The notes under the pieces: model-generated
The model's input: the letters and a program-made list of their open reading frames with translations, nothing else
Told to the model about the DNA's origin: nothing
The model's database searches: none
Made by a program: the position numbers and the translations under genes
DNA from: Desulfovibrio sp. G11
GTDB lineage: Bacteria; Desulfobacterota; Desulfovibrionia; Desulfovibrionales; Desulfovibrionaceae
Assembly: GCF_900243745.1 (NCBI RefSeq)
Contig: NZ_LT984798.1
Location: 1,172,501 to 1,236,500, forward strand
Direction: 5' to 3'
DNA length: 64,000 nucleotides
Shown: piece after piece, positions 46,399-54,471 of the stretch
How the letters are laid out: every line of letters begins with the position of its first letter
Position numbering within the stretch: the stretch's first letter is position 1

Positions 46399-46665
46399 TT
46401 AATTGACCAGTCTTACCGACGTTCTAACACTGCCGTGCATTCCTCCCAGATCGATGACAACATGCCAGTTCCCACTTGATGGGATTGGAATGCGCACAGG
46501 AGATGATTTTACATATCCTCCGAAGTAGCGAAATTGTCGCCCTGCACGGTAGTTGTTCAGGTTGTTCGAATCAAGCAAGAGCACATTGGCGGCATTACCC
46601 GAAAGCACAACCTCCGCTGCGGAACCTTGCTGGACAAATCCCAGATCGTATTGTTGGAATTGCAT
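46399..46665 (-). CDS. DUF1883 domain protein
   Basis: 88 residues covering the DUF1883 domain end to end: QQYDLGFVQQGSAAEVVLSG, the NVLLLDSNNLNNYRAGRQFR block, and WHVVIDLGGMHGSVRTSVR. It looks like a small beta-sandwich. The molecular function is unknown; in some other proteins the domain is linked to TIR domains, which hints at a sensing role (from memory of family architectures, not shown here). ATG 46665 has AGAGG upstream. Its neighbour on the same strand is the YjzC-like gene. Confidence 0.8.
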   Translation of the reverse strand: MQFQQYDLGFVQQGSAAEVVLSGNAANVLLLDSNNLNNYRAGRQFRYFGGYVKSSPVRIPIPSSGNWHVVIDLGGMHGSVRTSVRLVN

Positions 46666-46716
46666 AATATACCTCTTAATGCCGGAAGGGGGCCGAGATC
46701 ACCCCTAACCATGCAC

Positions 46717-46887
46717 TTAGCCGTTTTTATGTTTTGTTGGATCTACTAAGACATATTTTTGCCCTGATTTTGGAGTTGGAGGCATTGGTTCATTTCTCAC
46801 AACCGTGACTTCAGAGCCAGTTGCTGTGTTTTTGTACTGTCCAGACTTCGGGGCTTTCTGGCCCGGTGAATATTTTTCTTTTGTCAT
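46717..46887 (-). CDS. YjzC-like small protein
   Basis: 56 residues, compact and hydrophilic, with YSPGQKAPKSGQYKNTATGS, EVTVVRNEPMPPTPKSGQK and YVLVDPTKH, the pattern of the YjzC family. Function unknown; it may be a small nucleic-acid- or protein-binding fold. I choose ATG 46887 (AAAGG upstream) over the longer frame to 46926. It lies 51 bp upstream of the DUF1883 gene, probably in one transcript. Confidence 0.72.
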   Translation of the reverse strand: MTKEKYSPGQKAPKSGQYKNTATGSEVTVVRNEPMPPTPKSGQKYVLVDPTKHKNG

Positions 46888-46911
46888 AGCTAAACCTTTC
46901 TGGGTTTTGAC

Positions 46912-46940
46912 TTGACTTATTGTCATAATCAGGCATAATT
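46912..46940 (+). promoter_or_regulatory. Sigma-70-type promoter reading right
   Basis: TTGACT (46912-46917) and ATAATT (46935-46940) with 17 bp between them, or CATAAT with 16. Expected start of transcription is near 46947, just ahead of the candidate small RNA and the XRE gene. Confidence 0.6.
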
Positions 46941-46946
46941 TTATCC

Positions 46947-47023
46947 CCCGATAAAATCGCTTGAGTTTAGCAATAAGCTGTCAAGTTGATGTGTGCCGAT
47001 AGCCCTGTGCTATCGGCTTTTTT
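46947..47023 (+). ncRNA. Candidate small RNA or attenuated leader
   Basis: About 77 nt between a good promoter and an intrinsic terminator (9-bp stem GCCGATAGC/GCTATCGGC, 46995-47017, then TTTTTT). No open frame of note lies inside, and no plus-strand gene lies upstream that would need this terminator. It is either a stand-alone RNA or the terminated leader of the XRE/ImmA transcript. Confidence 0.5.
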
Positions 47024-47150
47024 GTCTAGTGGGGGTCTCGGCTCCCTTCACTGACTTAAAGGGTTGCAATTGCGAAAACGTAATGCTAGCCTTATGGAAA
47101 CATAATGGTCATCCATTTCGAATTTGTCAAGAAAAAATATTGGAAACGAA

Positions 47151-47471
47151 ATGTCAGATAGCACAACTGAAATTTTTAGAGAGAGACTGCGAATCGCACG
47201 TGAAGCCAAAGGCCTTACGCAAGCGGAGTTGGCAGAACTGGCAAAGCTTCCAGCTAGCTCAATCTCTTTATTTGAAAAAGGCCCCCGGAAGCCGTCTTTT
47301 GACAACTTACGCCGCCTTGCTGGGGCATTAGATATAACTACAGACTATCTGCTCGGCAGGGTTGATACTTTGGGCACGCCGCAAGTTCTATTTAGAAAGG
47401 ATTCAGGCCTTGACCAAAATGCTCTTAGGCTTCTCACGGAATTGGCAAAAGAGCTAGGAAAAAAATCTTAG
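47151..47471 (+). CDS. XRE-family (Cro/CI) repressor
   Basis: A 106-residue protein with an N-terminal helix-turn-helix (LRIAREAKGLTQAELAELAK then LPASSISLFEKG) and a short C-terminal helix that may dimerise it. In mobile elements such proteins repress excision or cargo genes and are cleaved by a partner ImmA-type protease. That partner follows after 12 bp. I choose ATG 47151 (GGAAACG upstream) over 47124. Confidence 0.88.
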   Translation: MSDSTTEIFRERLRIAREAKGLTQAELAELAKLPASSISLFEKGPRKPSFDNLRRLAGALDITTDYLLGRVDTLGTPQVLFRKDSGLDQNALRLLTELAKELGKKS

Positions 47472-47483
47472 TGGGGTGCTCTT

Positions 47484-48341
47484 ATGGGCAAATCAATTTT
47501 ACTAAAAAATGCAAAAAATTTTGCTGAAAAGGTCCTGGAAGAAAATGAGTTGCTTGAACTTCCAGTGGATATTGAATTGCTCGCATCCAAAAATCAGATC
47601 GTTGTCGACAAAATGCCAGACTCTATCGCATCAAAGTCAATTTATGGAGCGCTGTTGATAACCGACAACAACCCCGTAATTTTTTATTCAACTCTCATTA
47701 ATAATATTGGGTTTCAAAGATTTACTGTGGCACACGAATTAGGACATTTTTTTCTTGATGGGCATATCGAAGCACTAATTAACACTAATGGATTGCATCT
47801 CTCAGAATCAGATTTTTGCTCAAAAAATAAATTTGAATTTGAGGCGGATAGTTTTGCTGCTGGACTGTTAATGCCGGAAAAACTCTGCAAAAAAATTATT
47901 GGACAAGAAGAAGACGGGTGGGCAGCAATAAAACTTTTAGCAAAAACTACAATGTCATCGTATACAGCAGCAGCAATAAGATATATTGACTTTTCATCTG
48001 CACCATCTGCAATTATTGTAAGTTTAAATGGCATTATTCAGTACAGCTTTTGCACTAGAACTTTTTCAAAGTATGGGAATTTGCTCTTCAGAGGTATGAA
48101 GCTACCAACTTCATCATTAAGTCATTCTATCGCGTCTAGTGCGTCAACAACTTTCGAGAACGAACTTGAAAGTGATGTGATGCACTGGGTTCAAGGCGGA
48201 AAATCTACCCCCTGTAATGAACAATCTATTTCGCTAGGGCATACTGGGAAATTACTCACCGTCTTAACATGTATAGAGCAAGATGAAGACGATGAAGAAG
48301 ACGATTTATTTGAAAGCAAATGGCAGTTTAATTTTAGATAA
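47484..48341 (+). CDS. ImmA/IrrE-family metallopeptidase
   Basis: 285 residues. The zinc site is HELGH in FTVAHELGHFFLDGH, with the downstream acidic ligand in FEADSFAAGLLMP, as in ImmA of ICEBs1 and in IrrE. Such proteases cleave an XRE repressor to induce an element or a stress response. The C-terminal about 100 residues are additional, end in an acidic run (EQDEDDEEDDLFE) and may be the sensing part. The gene is paired with the XRE gene upstream, in the classic order repressor then protease. It ends 55 bp before the right repeat arm. Confidence 0.9.
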   Translation: MGKSILLKNAKNFAEKVLEENELLELPVDIELLASKNQIVVDKMPDSIASKSIYGALLITDNNPVIFYSTLINNIGFQRFTVAHELGHFFLDGHIEALINTNGLHLSESDFCSKNKFEFEADSFAAGLLMPEKLCKKIIGQEEDGWAAIKLLAKTTMSSYTAAAIRYIDFSSAPSAIIVSLNGIIQYSFCTRTFSKYGNLLFRGMKLPTSSLSHSIASSASTTFENELESDVMHWVQGGKSTPCNEQSISLGHTGKLLTVLTCIEQDEDDEEDDLFESKWQFNFR

Positions 48342-48480
48342 ACAAAAACATCTGATAATGTTAATTTTTTTGATACTTAACTTCAAATTGAAACACATTG
48401 GAAGCATTAGCAGAATATTCAGGGCACAACATAGAAGAGCTAGATGTTCCATGTGAGATTATCGACGCCATTTAACACGC

Positions 48481-48517
48481 AAAAACCCCCGACCATTTTT
48501 CAATGATCGGGGGTTTT
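48481..48517. terminator. Bidirectional intrinsic terminator in the right repeat arm
   Basis: Mirror copy of 45854-45890. It lies after the ImmA gene and can end its transcript. Confidence 0.88.
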
Positions 48518-48528
48518 ATTTACTTATC

Positions 48529-48560
48529 TGGTGGAGCTGAAGAGAATTGAACTCTTGACC
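48529..48560 (-). other. 3' end of ssrA (tmRNA) used as attachment site, right copy
   Basis: Same 32 bases as 45811-45842 in opposite orientation. It lies 193 bp upstream of the full-length integrase gene, where an element's att site is expected. Confidence 0.75.
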
Positions 48561-48752
48561 TCTTGAATGCCATTCAATTCACTTGTGAATGTCGGGGAAG
48601 GCTAATTAATAATAAAACTCTAAAGTTTTATATATTTATATTGATAAATATTAACAGTGCCTCACAATGCTTCATTGTCTTTTTTCTAAAAATCTGGCAC
48701 AAATCTGGCACAATAGTTTTAGAAGAAGTTTTGTACTTGGTCGGAGGACTGC

Positions 48753-49997
48753 ATGGAAAATGGCAAGCCGGGAAAGACAGCGTGGACACGCCTTGAACCA
48801 GGAATTCGCTGTCGTAAGCACCCCACACGCAAAAACGGTGTCAAATCAGACATGTATTTTGTCCTTCGTTTTACCGTTGATGGTAAAACTCACCAAGAGG
48901 CCCTCGGTTGGGCATCCGAAGGCGTAACGCTTATCAAGGCTCGTATAGAACTCGCCAAACTTAAGGAAGCCAAGCGCACAGGTGAAGGCGCGCGCTCGCT
49001 CCGAGAAAGGCGCGCAGAGGAAGCTCAGAAGAGGAAAGCCAAGGAAGCTGCGGATTGTATTGCTGAGGCTGCGAAAATGACTATCACCGACTACTGGCGT
49101 GAGGTCTATTGGCCTGCCCAAAATCACAAGGCGAGCGGCAGTCGCGTGGCGGAAAATGCGTTGTGGCGCAAATGGATTGAGCCTGAAATCGGCAATATTT
49201 CATTGATGGCTTTGACCGCTTCTGACATTGAAAGGATAAAGGGCACTATGCTGAAAGCGCAGAAGGCTCCTGGCAGCGTCAAATACGCATTGGCGGTAAT
49301 CTCCCAAATTTGGAATTCAGCACAGCGAAACGGCTTTGCTGTTGGAGATTGCCCCACAAAGCATGTAACCCTCCCCAAAAAGGACAACAGACGGCAACGC
49401 TATTTGACGCGGGATGAATCAGACAAATTACTTACGGCTCTTGCAACACGCAGTCCCATATCCTACGATATGTCTATCCTGGGCTTGGATTGCGGTCTCC
49501 GTTTTGGAGAGATTGCTGCCCTTTGCTGGGAAGACTGCGATTTTGAGCGTGGACAGATACTGATCCGTGACCCCAAGGCCAGAGCCAACCGCTTCGCGTT
49601 TATGACTAACAGGGTCAAAGAACTACTGGAGCGCCGGGGTAAAAAGGCTTCTGGGCTGATTTTCCTTGATGCCAAGGGTAACCGACTTGACAGGGTGTCC
49701 AAGACATTTCGTCGCATAGCCGACGAAATGTTCAATCAAGGCGTTGATGATTCACGTTTGCGTGTCTGCTTTCATACACTCCGGCACACGTTTGCATCAT
49801 GGCTTGTGGAAGGAGGGGTGAGCCTCTATGAGGTGAAAGAACTCATGGGACATGCCGATTTTGCCATGACGCAAAGGTACAGCCATCTTTCGCCGGAGGG
49901 CTTGAGAGCGGCTGTGAAAATTTTGGAAAACAAGCATCATAATACTGGGAAAACTAACAACGTTGCGGCTGCTTCCATTGAAGTGACGCAAGGATAA
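48753..49997 (+). CDS. Phage-type tyrosine integrase
   Basis: A 414-residue integrase: an N-terminal arm-binding domain (about 1-75), a charged helix, a core-binding SAM-like domain (about 105-200, MTITDYWREVYWPAQ) and a catalytic domain with R in CGLRFGEIAALCW, HTLRHTFASWLVEGG, the second His in LMGHADFAMTQRYSHL and Tyr in the same motif. It should recombine the ssrA-type attachment site next to it. ATG 48753 has CGGAGGA upstream. The C-terminal tail after the Tyr is about 40 residues. Confidence 0.94.
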   Translation: MENGKPGKTAWTRLEPGIRCRKHPTRKNGVKSDMYFVLRFTVDGKTHQEALGWASEGVTLIKARIELAKLKEAKRTGEGARSLRERRAEEAQKRKAKEAADCIAEAAKMTITDYWREVYWPAQNHKASGSRVAENALWRKWIEPEIGNISLMALTASDIERIKGTMLKAQKAPGSVKYALAVISQIWNSAQRNGFAVGDCPTKHVTLPKKDNRRQRYLTRDESDKLLTALATRSPISYDMSILGLDCGLRFGEIAALCWEDCDFERGQILIRDPKARANRFAFMTNRVKELLERRGKKASGLIFLDAKGNRLDRVSKTFRRIADEMFNQGVDDSRLRVCFHTLRHTFASWLVEGGVSLYEVKELMGHADFAMTQRYSHLSPEGLRAAVKILENKHHNTGKTNNVAAASIEVTQG

Positions 49998-50023
49998 TCT
50001 AAAGATATTTGAAGGAAGGGACT

Positions 50024-51046
50024 ATGCCCAGGTATGATGCTGCCAAGGATGCGGATTTACAAAAAGCCCTTCAGAAAACTCTGGAGAAGCAATTTTTCCT
50101 TAACCAGTACAGAAAGAGAAAATTCATTACAGACAAGAATGTCCTGTTTGATGAAAGTGATTCAGAAGATACAAAGAATCTTGTTGTAGATGTATTCGAT
50201 TGTAGCAACATGAAATATGATGGTGTATGTTTATTGTATCAAAGAGTTACAGAGAGTGTAAAAAAAATAATTCTGCAGCATCTTTTTTTTGGGGTAGATC
50301 CTTATAAGCAGGATATTTTTGTGTATTCATTTCAAGTGGTAAAACAAGCCATTGATGATTTGCAATATACAATTGCCTATCAATACTTCAAATTATTCCA
50401 AAGAGACTTTGTGCCAACTGCGGATGATTCTACCCAATGCGAAATGCTATTGGAATCTGCTGAAATAGCATCTATAATGATGAAATTGACATTAATTTCA
50501 GTCAGATATGGCATGTTCATTACCGATTTGTGTTCATGGCCATATGAGATTGATATTAAACCGGATTTTGATGAAGAAGATGTTTCACTCTGCAGGGCAT
50601 TTCCTCATTACTCTGATTTCAATCCTACTACAAACCCGCATGTTTTGCAGGAAGATGAGAGTCTACACAGAAAGCGGTTTCAGGAATTCCTGAAAAGCGT
50701 TAAAGCTGGCAAGAAAATTGGCAAGCTGGAGGCGTCTGCAGCAAAAAAAGCATTGCCGAATATCATTTCCGGTTCTTTCTACTCCAATTCTGCGTTGAAA
50801 AGATGCGCTGGCTTATGGATTTGGGATACGTGCGATAGCCTACTAATAGAACAGAAAGTGGCAAGGTCAGAAGCAATTCGCCATTTATTAAATCATCCTA
50901 ATTTAAAAAGACGAGATGAGAGCTCTTTAATCAGAGAGTTAAATAGAGTTTATGTAGTTACAAAAAAATGCATTGAAGCTGGAGAAATCATTCCGATAGA
51001 AGATGGCAAAGGAAAAAAGAACCGTCTAGTCTCTAATCTGGATTAA
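50024..51046 (+). CDS. Unknown element protein downstream of the integrase
   Basis: 340 residues, no recognisable domain, signal or membrane helix. It looks mainly helical, with acidic N-terminal half (FDESDSEDTKNLVVDVFDCS) and basic C-terminal third (GKLEASAAKKALPN, EDGKGKKNRL). The position 26 bp after the integrase stop, same strand, suggests co-transcription and an accessory role. Codon use is AT-rich like the rest of the island. ATG 50024 (GGAAGGG upstream) is preferred over TTG 50009. Confidence 0.6.
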   Translation: MPRYDAAKDADLQKALQKTLEKQFFLNQYRKRKFITDKNVLFDESDSEDTKNLVVDVFDCSNMKYDGVCLLYQRVTESVKKIILQHLFFGVDPYKQDIFVYSFQVVKQAIDDLQYTIAYQYFKLFQRDFVPTADDSTQCEMLLESAEIASIMMKLTLISVRYGMFITDLCSWPYEIDIKPDFDEEDVSLCRAFPHYSDFNPTTNPHVLQEDESLHRKRFQEFLKSVKAGKKIGKLEASAAKKALPNIISGSFYSNSALKRCAGLWIWDTCDSLLIEQKVARSEAIRHLLNHPNLKRRDESSLIRELNRVYVVTKKCIEAGEIIPIEDGKGKKNRLVSNLD

Positions 51047-51322
51047 ATATGGAGTCTGACAAAAACGTCAATATTTTTACGACACCATGAATGAACGCTG
51101 CTGCACGTTTTTGAGTTTCTTGCAGTGAGGCTATTCTTCATCCATGGGTAAGCAAAGGATACCTCCTCCCATACGGCCATGCATCAAGTGCGGAAAAATA
51201 AGGTCAGACGGAAGAACCCACGATATTTATCGATTTGTCTGCTGCGGTTGCGCCAACCCCACCCTTGGCCCTTGGCGTCCTGACTGCACATATCGCTCTT
51301 CGGTCAAAAAAATACTGCACCG
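51047..51322. other. Gap with a possible zinc-ribbon fragment
   Basis: A plus-strand frame from 51144 begins with a Cys pattern (PCIKCGK then FVCCGCANP) reminiscent of Lar-type or zinc-ribbon proteins for about 50 residues. It then runs through the opposite-strand small genes with no sense. It has no good ribosome site. It may be a decayed gene; I do not annotate it as a CDS. Confidence 0.3.
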
Positions 51323-51352
51323 GCAAGGGGGAATAGCCCCGTTTCCCCCTTG
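51323..51352 (-). terminator. Intrinsic terminator ending the minus-strand cluster
   Basis: GCAAGGGGGA (51323-51332) pairs with TCCCCCTTGC (51343-51352); on the minus strand a run of seven T follows after a short spacer. It lies 18 bp beyond the stop of the 53-residue gene. Confidence 0.82.
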
Positions 51353-51370
51353 CAGTCAGCTTTTAGCCCT

Positions 51371-51532
51371 CTACCGACCTTCGCCTTCAGGCAAGACCAG
51401 CTTTTCAGGTTCATCCACGGCATCGCGGCTGCCGCTTTTCCGACCCTCCAGTTCCACAGAAATCGCAGCCGCAGTGAATACCCCTGCGACTCCGGCCAGT
51501 ATGCCGCCTATAAATGTCCATTTACTGTTCAT
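51371..51532 (-). CDS. Small single-pass membrane protein (53 residues)
   Basis: A hydrophobic N-terminal helix (WTFIGGILAGVAGVFTAAAI) followed by a charged tail (EGRKSGSRDAVDEPEKLVLP). ATG 51532 has AAAAGGAA upstream. It is the last gene before a terminator and follows the VWA gene and a 23-codon frame. No family is recognised; the length and context suggest a small accessory membrane protein of the element. Confidence 0.6.
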   Translation of the reverse strand: MNSKWTFIGGILAGVAGVFTAAAISVELEGRKSGSRDAVDEPEKLVLPEGEGR

Positions 51533-51565
51533 GGTTATTTTCCTTTTCAGTTGCGCAATTTCAGG

Positions 51566-51585
51566 AGGCGGGATATTTCCCGCCT
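51566..51585. other. Hairpin between the two tiny genes
   Basis: AGGCGGGA and TCCCGCCT pair perfectly (8 bp) around TATT. It lies between the 23- and 53-codon genes and may be a processing or stability hairpin. Confidence 0.6.
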
Positions 51586-51611
51586 TCTGTTCGTCTGCCG
51601 TTTTGAATAGA

Positions 51612-51683
51612 TTAATCGTCCCAATTTTCCTTGATGACCTGCAACACCGCAATAGCAACAGGTATCCATGCCAGTGGGTTCAT
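51612..51683 (-). CDS. Very small hydrophobic protein (23 residues)
   Basis: ATG 51683 is preceded by AAGGAGG at four bases, one of the best ribosome sites in the window. The product MNPLAWIPVAIAVLQVIKEN then WDD is one short hydrophobic helix with a charged end. It is a plausible membrane microprotein; only translation evidence would settle it. Confidence 0.5.
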   Translation of the reverse strand: MNPLAWIPVAIAVLQVIKENWDD

Positions 51684-51788
51684 ACAGCCTCCTTGGGTAT
51701 CAGCAGCGCGGAATACGCAGCCGGTTGTGGGTGAAGAATGTTGGATTGGGCCGTGCCGGATTCCAGCGGCAATAGTCCAAGGGTACCA

Positions 51789-53420
51789 TCATGCTGCACC
51801 GCCTTTGAGTAGGGCGTCCTGAAGCATGTCAAACATGACAGGTGCCAGGTCGGACAGATCGTTGATGACCCGACTGGTCTGTGGTAGCAGGTGGGCGATG
51901 TGTTCATCACGGATGCCAAGCCCGTACACCTCATAACCAAGTTTTTGCGCTACGGTCACAGCATGGATTGCTGCGTGTGTACTGTCGGGTACTCCGTCAG
52001 TAATGATGAGAATGATTTTCCGTTGTTCCTTGAGAAACAGCATGGTCTGCATGACCCACCACAGGGCCGCAGCCAGAGGTGTACCGCCTGAAGCATTGAT
52101 GTCGAAGCTGTCCGGCACCTTTTGACCATGCCGCATGATGGGGAAGACAGAACTTGTGGAAGCCATAGCTGGAAAAGCCGTGACCGCAGGATTTACGCCT
52201 TTGATATTTTCCAGTGCCTTGGCCACGGCGTAGCAGGCCTGCCTTGCCAGGACGATGGGTACGCCGCTCATACTGCCGCTGACATCCAGCAGGATATGTA
52301 CGGCAGTGTTGAGGCCAGCCTGTTCTGCCTCCCTGCGGAAAATGCGCGGATTGCCCGTCTGCAACCTATGGAGCGAGCCGGGGTGTAAGGCCCCGCGCCG
52401 ACCGATGCTGCATTGTTTTTGTGTCCGTGCCTGTAAAAGCCCCTGAAGACGTGTGCGCAAGGCAATGCTGGCCTGAAGGGCTTGCTGCTTTTGGGCCTCC
52501 GGCAAGGCCTCCGATGGACGAAAACCCTCCACGGCAACCGTAACAGTTTCATAGACTGATTCTGCCTGACAACGTGTAAGTGCCCCTGAAAGAATATCCC
52601 CCAGGGCTTGCGGCAGGTCTTGCGCCTCGGCGTGGAACAGGGCTGCTAGTTGATCTTTGGCCCTGCTTGGGGATGTGGGTTGCTGCGCTTGAGAAGCACA
52701 CTCAGGCGAAATCTCCTGCTCTGATTGAGAGGTAGAATCGCAATGGTCAGCTCCGCTTCCTTTGCTTTTCTTTTGTTGTTGTTGCGGTTGCGGTTGCGGT
52801 TCCCATTGCCGGATGCCCTGTGCCAACTGGCGGGCATAGGCGATGGTGGAAGCAGTATCAGGGCAATGTATGCGGACTTTGATTAAGGTGGCATCCAGCA
52901 CTTCCTTCAGGCCGGGGAAGTGCTGGCGTAGCACCTCTGCTGCTGCCAGGCGTGGCATGTTCACTTCTTCCACATCCCAGGCCCGTACGGTCAACAGCAC
53001 ATAGTCCAAAACAGCAAGGGCCGGGGAATCACCCCCGGCCCTTGGCTGTGCCTGCTCCACAAAGAATCGTCGTATCAACCAGGTTAAATTGCGCCGACAC
53101 CCGGGGAATATGGAAGACAGCTTCTTTTCTACACGCCAATCCTCCAGGCAGTTAAAGAGGTTGAAAGTCACAGGATCAAGGTTGGCGGTCCTCAGCGCAG
53201 GAAAATCCGTGTGCCTTATATGGGCCGCCTCGTGATCCACGAATCCGCGAGTCATTGCCAATAATTTTGGCTCACAATCCATAGGCAATGCAGGCAAATA
53301 GATAACCTTGCCGTTGGTGCAGGCTTCATTGCCACCGATACGTACCTGCACCCCGTACTGGTCGCCCAACACGGACGCCAGCAGAGGCAGGCAGTTGAGA
53401 ATGTCTTTTGAGCGTATCAT
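51789..53420 (-). CDS. CobT-like VWA-domain protein
   Basis: 543 residues. The C-terminal third is a von Willebrand A domain with a complete MIDAS start DVSGSMSG, a Thr in NASGGTPLAAAL and Asp in IITDGVPDS. The N-terminal part contains HEAAH (63-67), as in CobT-type partners of CobS ATPases, and the middle is low-complexity (Gln/Pro/Ser-rich). Such proteins act with a MoxR/CobS-type AAA+ ATPase, here encoded two genes upstream. ATG 53420 lies 4 bp after the DUF3150 stop, so translation is coupled. Not expected to make cobalamin: no other cob gene is near. Confidence 0.85.
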   Translation of the reverse strand: MIRSKDILNCLPLLASVLGDQYGVQVRIGGNEACTNGKVIYLPALPMDCEPKLLAMTRGFVDHEAAHIRHTDFPALRTANLDPVTFNLFNCLEDWRVEKKLSSIFPGCRRNLTWLIRRFFVEQAQPRAGGDSPALAVLDYVLLTVRAWDVEEVNMPRLAAAEVLRQHFPGLKEVLDATLIKVRIHCPDTASTIAYARQLAQGIRQWEPQPQPQQQQKKSKGSGADHCDSTSQSEQEISPECASQAQQPTSPSRAKDQLAALFHAEAQDLPQALGDILSGALTRCQAESVYETVTVAVEGFRPSEALPEAQKQQALQASIALRTRLQGLLQARTQKQCSIGRRGALHPGSLHRLQTGNPRIFRREAEQAGLNTAVHILLDVSGSMSGVPIVLARQACYAVAKALENIKGVNPAVTAFPAMASTSSVFPIMRHGQKVPDSFDINASGGTPLAAALWWVMQTMLFLKEQRKIILIITDGVPDSTHAAIHAVTVAQKLGYEVYGLGIRDEHIAHLLPQTSRVINDLSDLAPVMFDMLQDALLKGGAA

Positions 53421-53424
53421 GGCG

Positions 53425-54462
53425 TCACCACAGACCAAGGCTAGGAATGGCAGGATGAGGCAGCGTATTGTCTGCCACGGGGATGTCCGGCAGTACGGGC
53501 TCGTCGTCCCTCTCCCCATCTGCGATGCAGCCAATTTCTCCAGCGGAGTCGTCTGATTCGTGGATAATGCCCGGACCGGCCAGTAAGGCATCCAGCACAA
53601 AGGCCGGGCCATAGCCCTCAATAACCTTCTGGGCGTGGGCCACCAGGGCATCACTGTCCTTGAGCAGGCAGACCAAACCTTGCAGGAGCAGCAAGTCTGT
53701 GCCGATGATGTTGCCTTTCTTGGGTATGCGATGCAGTGCGGCTTGCACGATATCAGCCACTGGGGCCACATGAGGCTCTACAAAGGACAGGCCCGTGAGT
53801 TTGGTATGCAGCGTCCGCAGAGGCGAAAGCGCTTTGTGGGTCACTTCCGTCTTGCCGTGGTAAACCCTGCGCCAAATGTCCTCGGCAGACTTGGCCACTT
53901 CGCCAAAGAGCGTACCGCCCAGGCCCTGCACCTCTTCTGCCAGACCGGCTTCCAGCACGGCTGTGTTATCCGCATGCTGCTCCAGCGGAGACACCTTGTA
54001 CAACTGCCAGCGAAAATCCATGCGGGCGCGGACATAGTCCGGCCCCACAATGGAGTTGCGTATAATCTCGCCCCATTGATGATGCTTTTCTATCCAGCCC
54101 TGCACATTTTGATCATAGCCAGCCAGAAAGTTTTCTTTTTCTTTCTGGAAGTCGTTGCGGATGTTGCAAAGCTCCTGCACGATTTCACCGGCTTTTTCTT
54201 CAGGAATGGCCCAGCCGGACATGAAACGCACTCCATGCCTGTCCAGATAGTTGAAGGCGCGGGCCTTGAGTGTGCCGAACACTTTGAGGTTTTCCGGGTC
54301 GGCGATGCGTTTGGAACCAAGGGACGCCAGGTCTTCGGGTGGCAGTTCCGCTCCGCCCAGATCTTCCTGGCTCATCTTGCGTCGGGCTGACCACAGGCTG
54401 ACATTGAGGTTAAGAGCCAAGAGATTGTCAAGGATACGTATGTCAGAAACAATTGGTGTCAT
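53425..54462 (-). CDS. DUF3150 protein
   Basis: 345 residues, soluble and helical, matching the DUF3150 family that commonly lies between CobS-like and CobT-like genes in integrative elements and plasmids. Recognisable parts are LNLNVSLWSARRKMSQEDLG at the N-terminus and a long coiled helix around FQKEKENFLAGYDQNVQGW. Role unknown; the constant gene order suggests it forms a complex with the AAA+ and VWA proteins. ATG 54462 has AGGAG upstream and lies 9 bp after the AAA+ stop. Confidence 0.82.
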   Translation of the reverse strand: MTPIVSDIRILDNLLALNLNVSLWSARRKMSQEDLGGAELPPEDLASLGSKRIADPENLKVFGTLKARAFNYLDRHGVRFMSGWAIPEEKAGEIVQELCNIRNDFQKEKENFLAGYDQNVQGWIEKHHQWGEIIRNSIVGPDYVRARMDFRWQLYKVSPLEQHADNTAVLEAGLAEEVQGLGGTLFGEVAKSAEDIWRRVYHGKTEVTHKALSPLRTLHTKLTGLSFVEPHVAPVADIVQAALHRIPKKGNIIGTDLLLLQGLVCLLKDSDALVAHAQKVIEGYGPAFVLDALLAGPGIIHESDDSAGEIGCIADGERDDEPVLPDIPVADNTLPHPAIPSLGLW

Positions 54463-54471
54463 AGCAGTCTC

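Larger units (their letters stand above)
48396..48573 (-). repeat. Right arm of the perfect 178-bp inverted repeat (att-like)
   Basis: Reverse complement of 45798-45975 with no difference. It includes a start-less copy of the last 26 codons of the gene at 45896, the terminator (48481-48517) and the ssrA 3' end (48529-48560). Confidence 0.95.

Noticed and set aside
51144..51734. 196-codon plus-strand gene with zinc-ribbon start
   Set aside because: Only about the first 50 codons look protein-like; the rest is antisense to two small genes with better ribosome sites.
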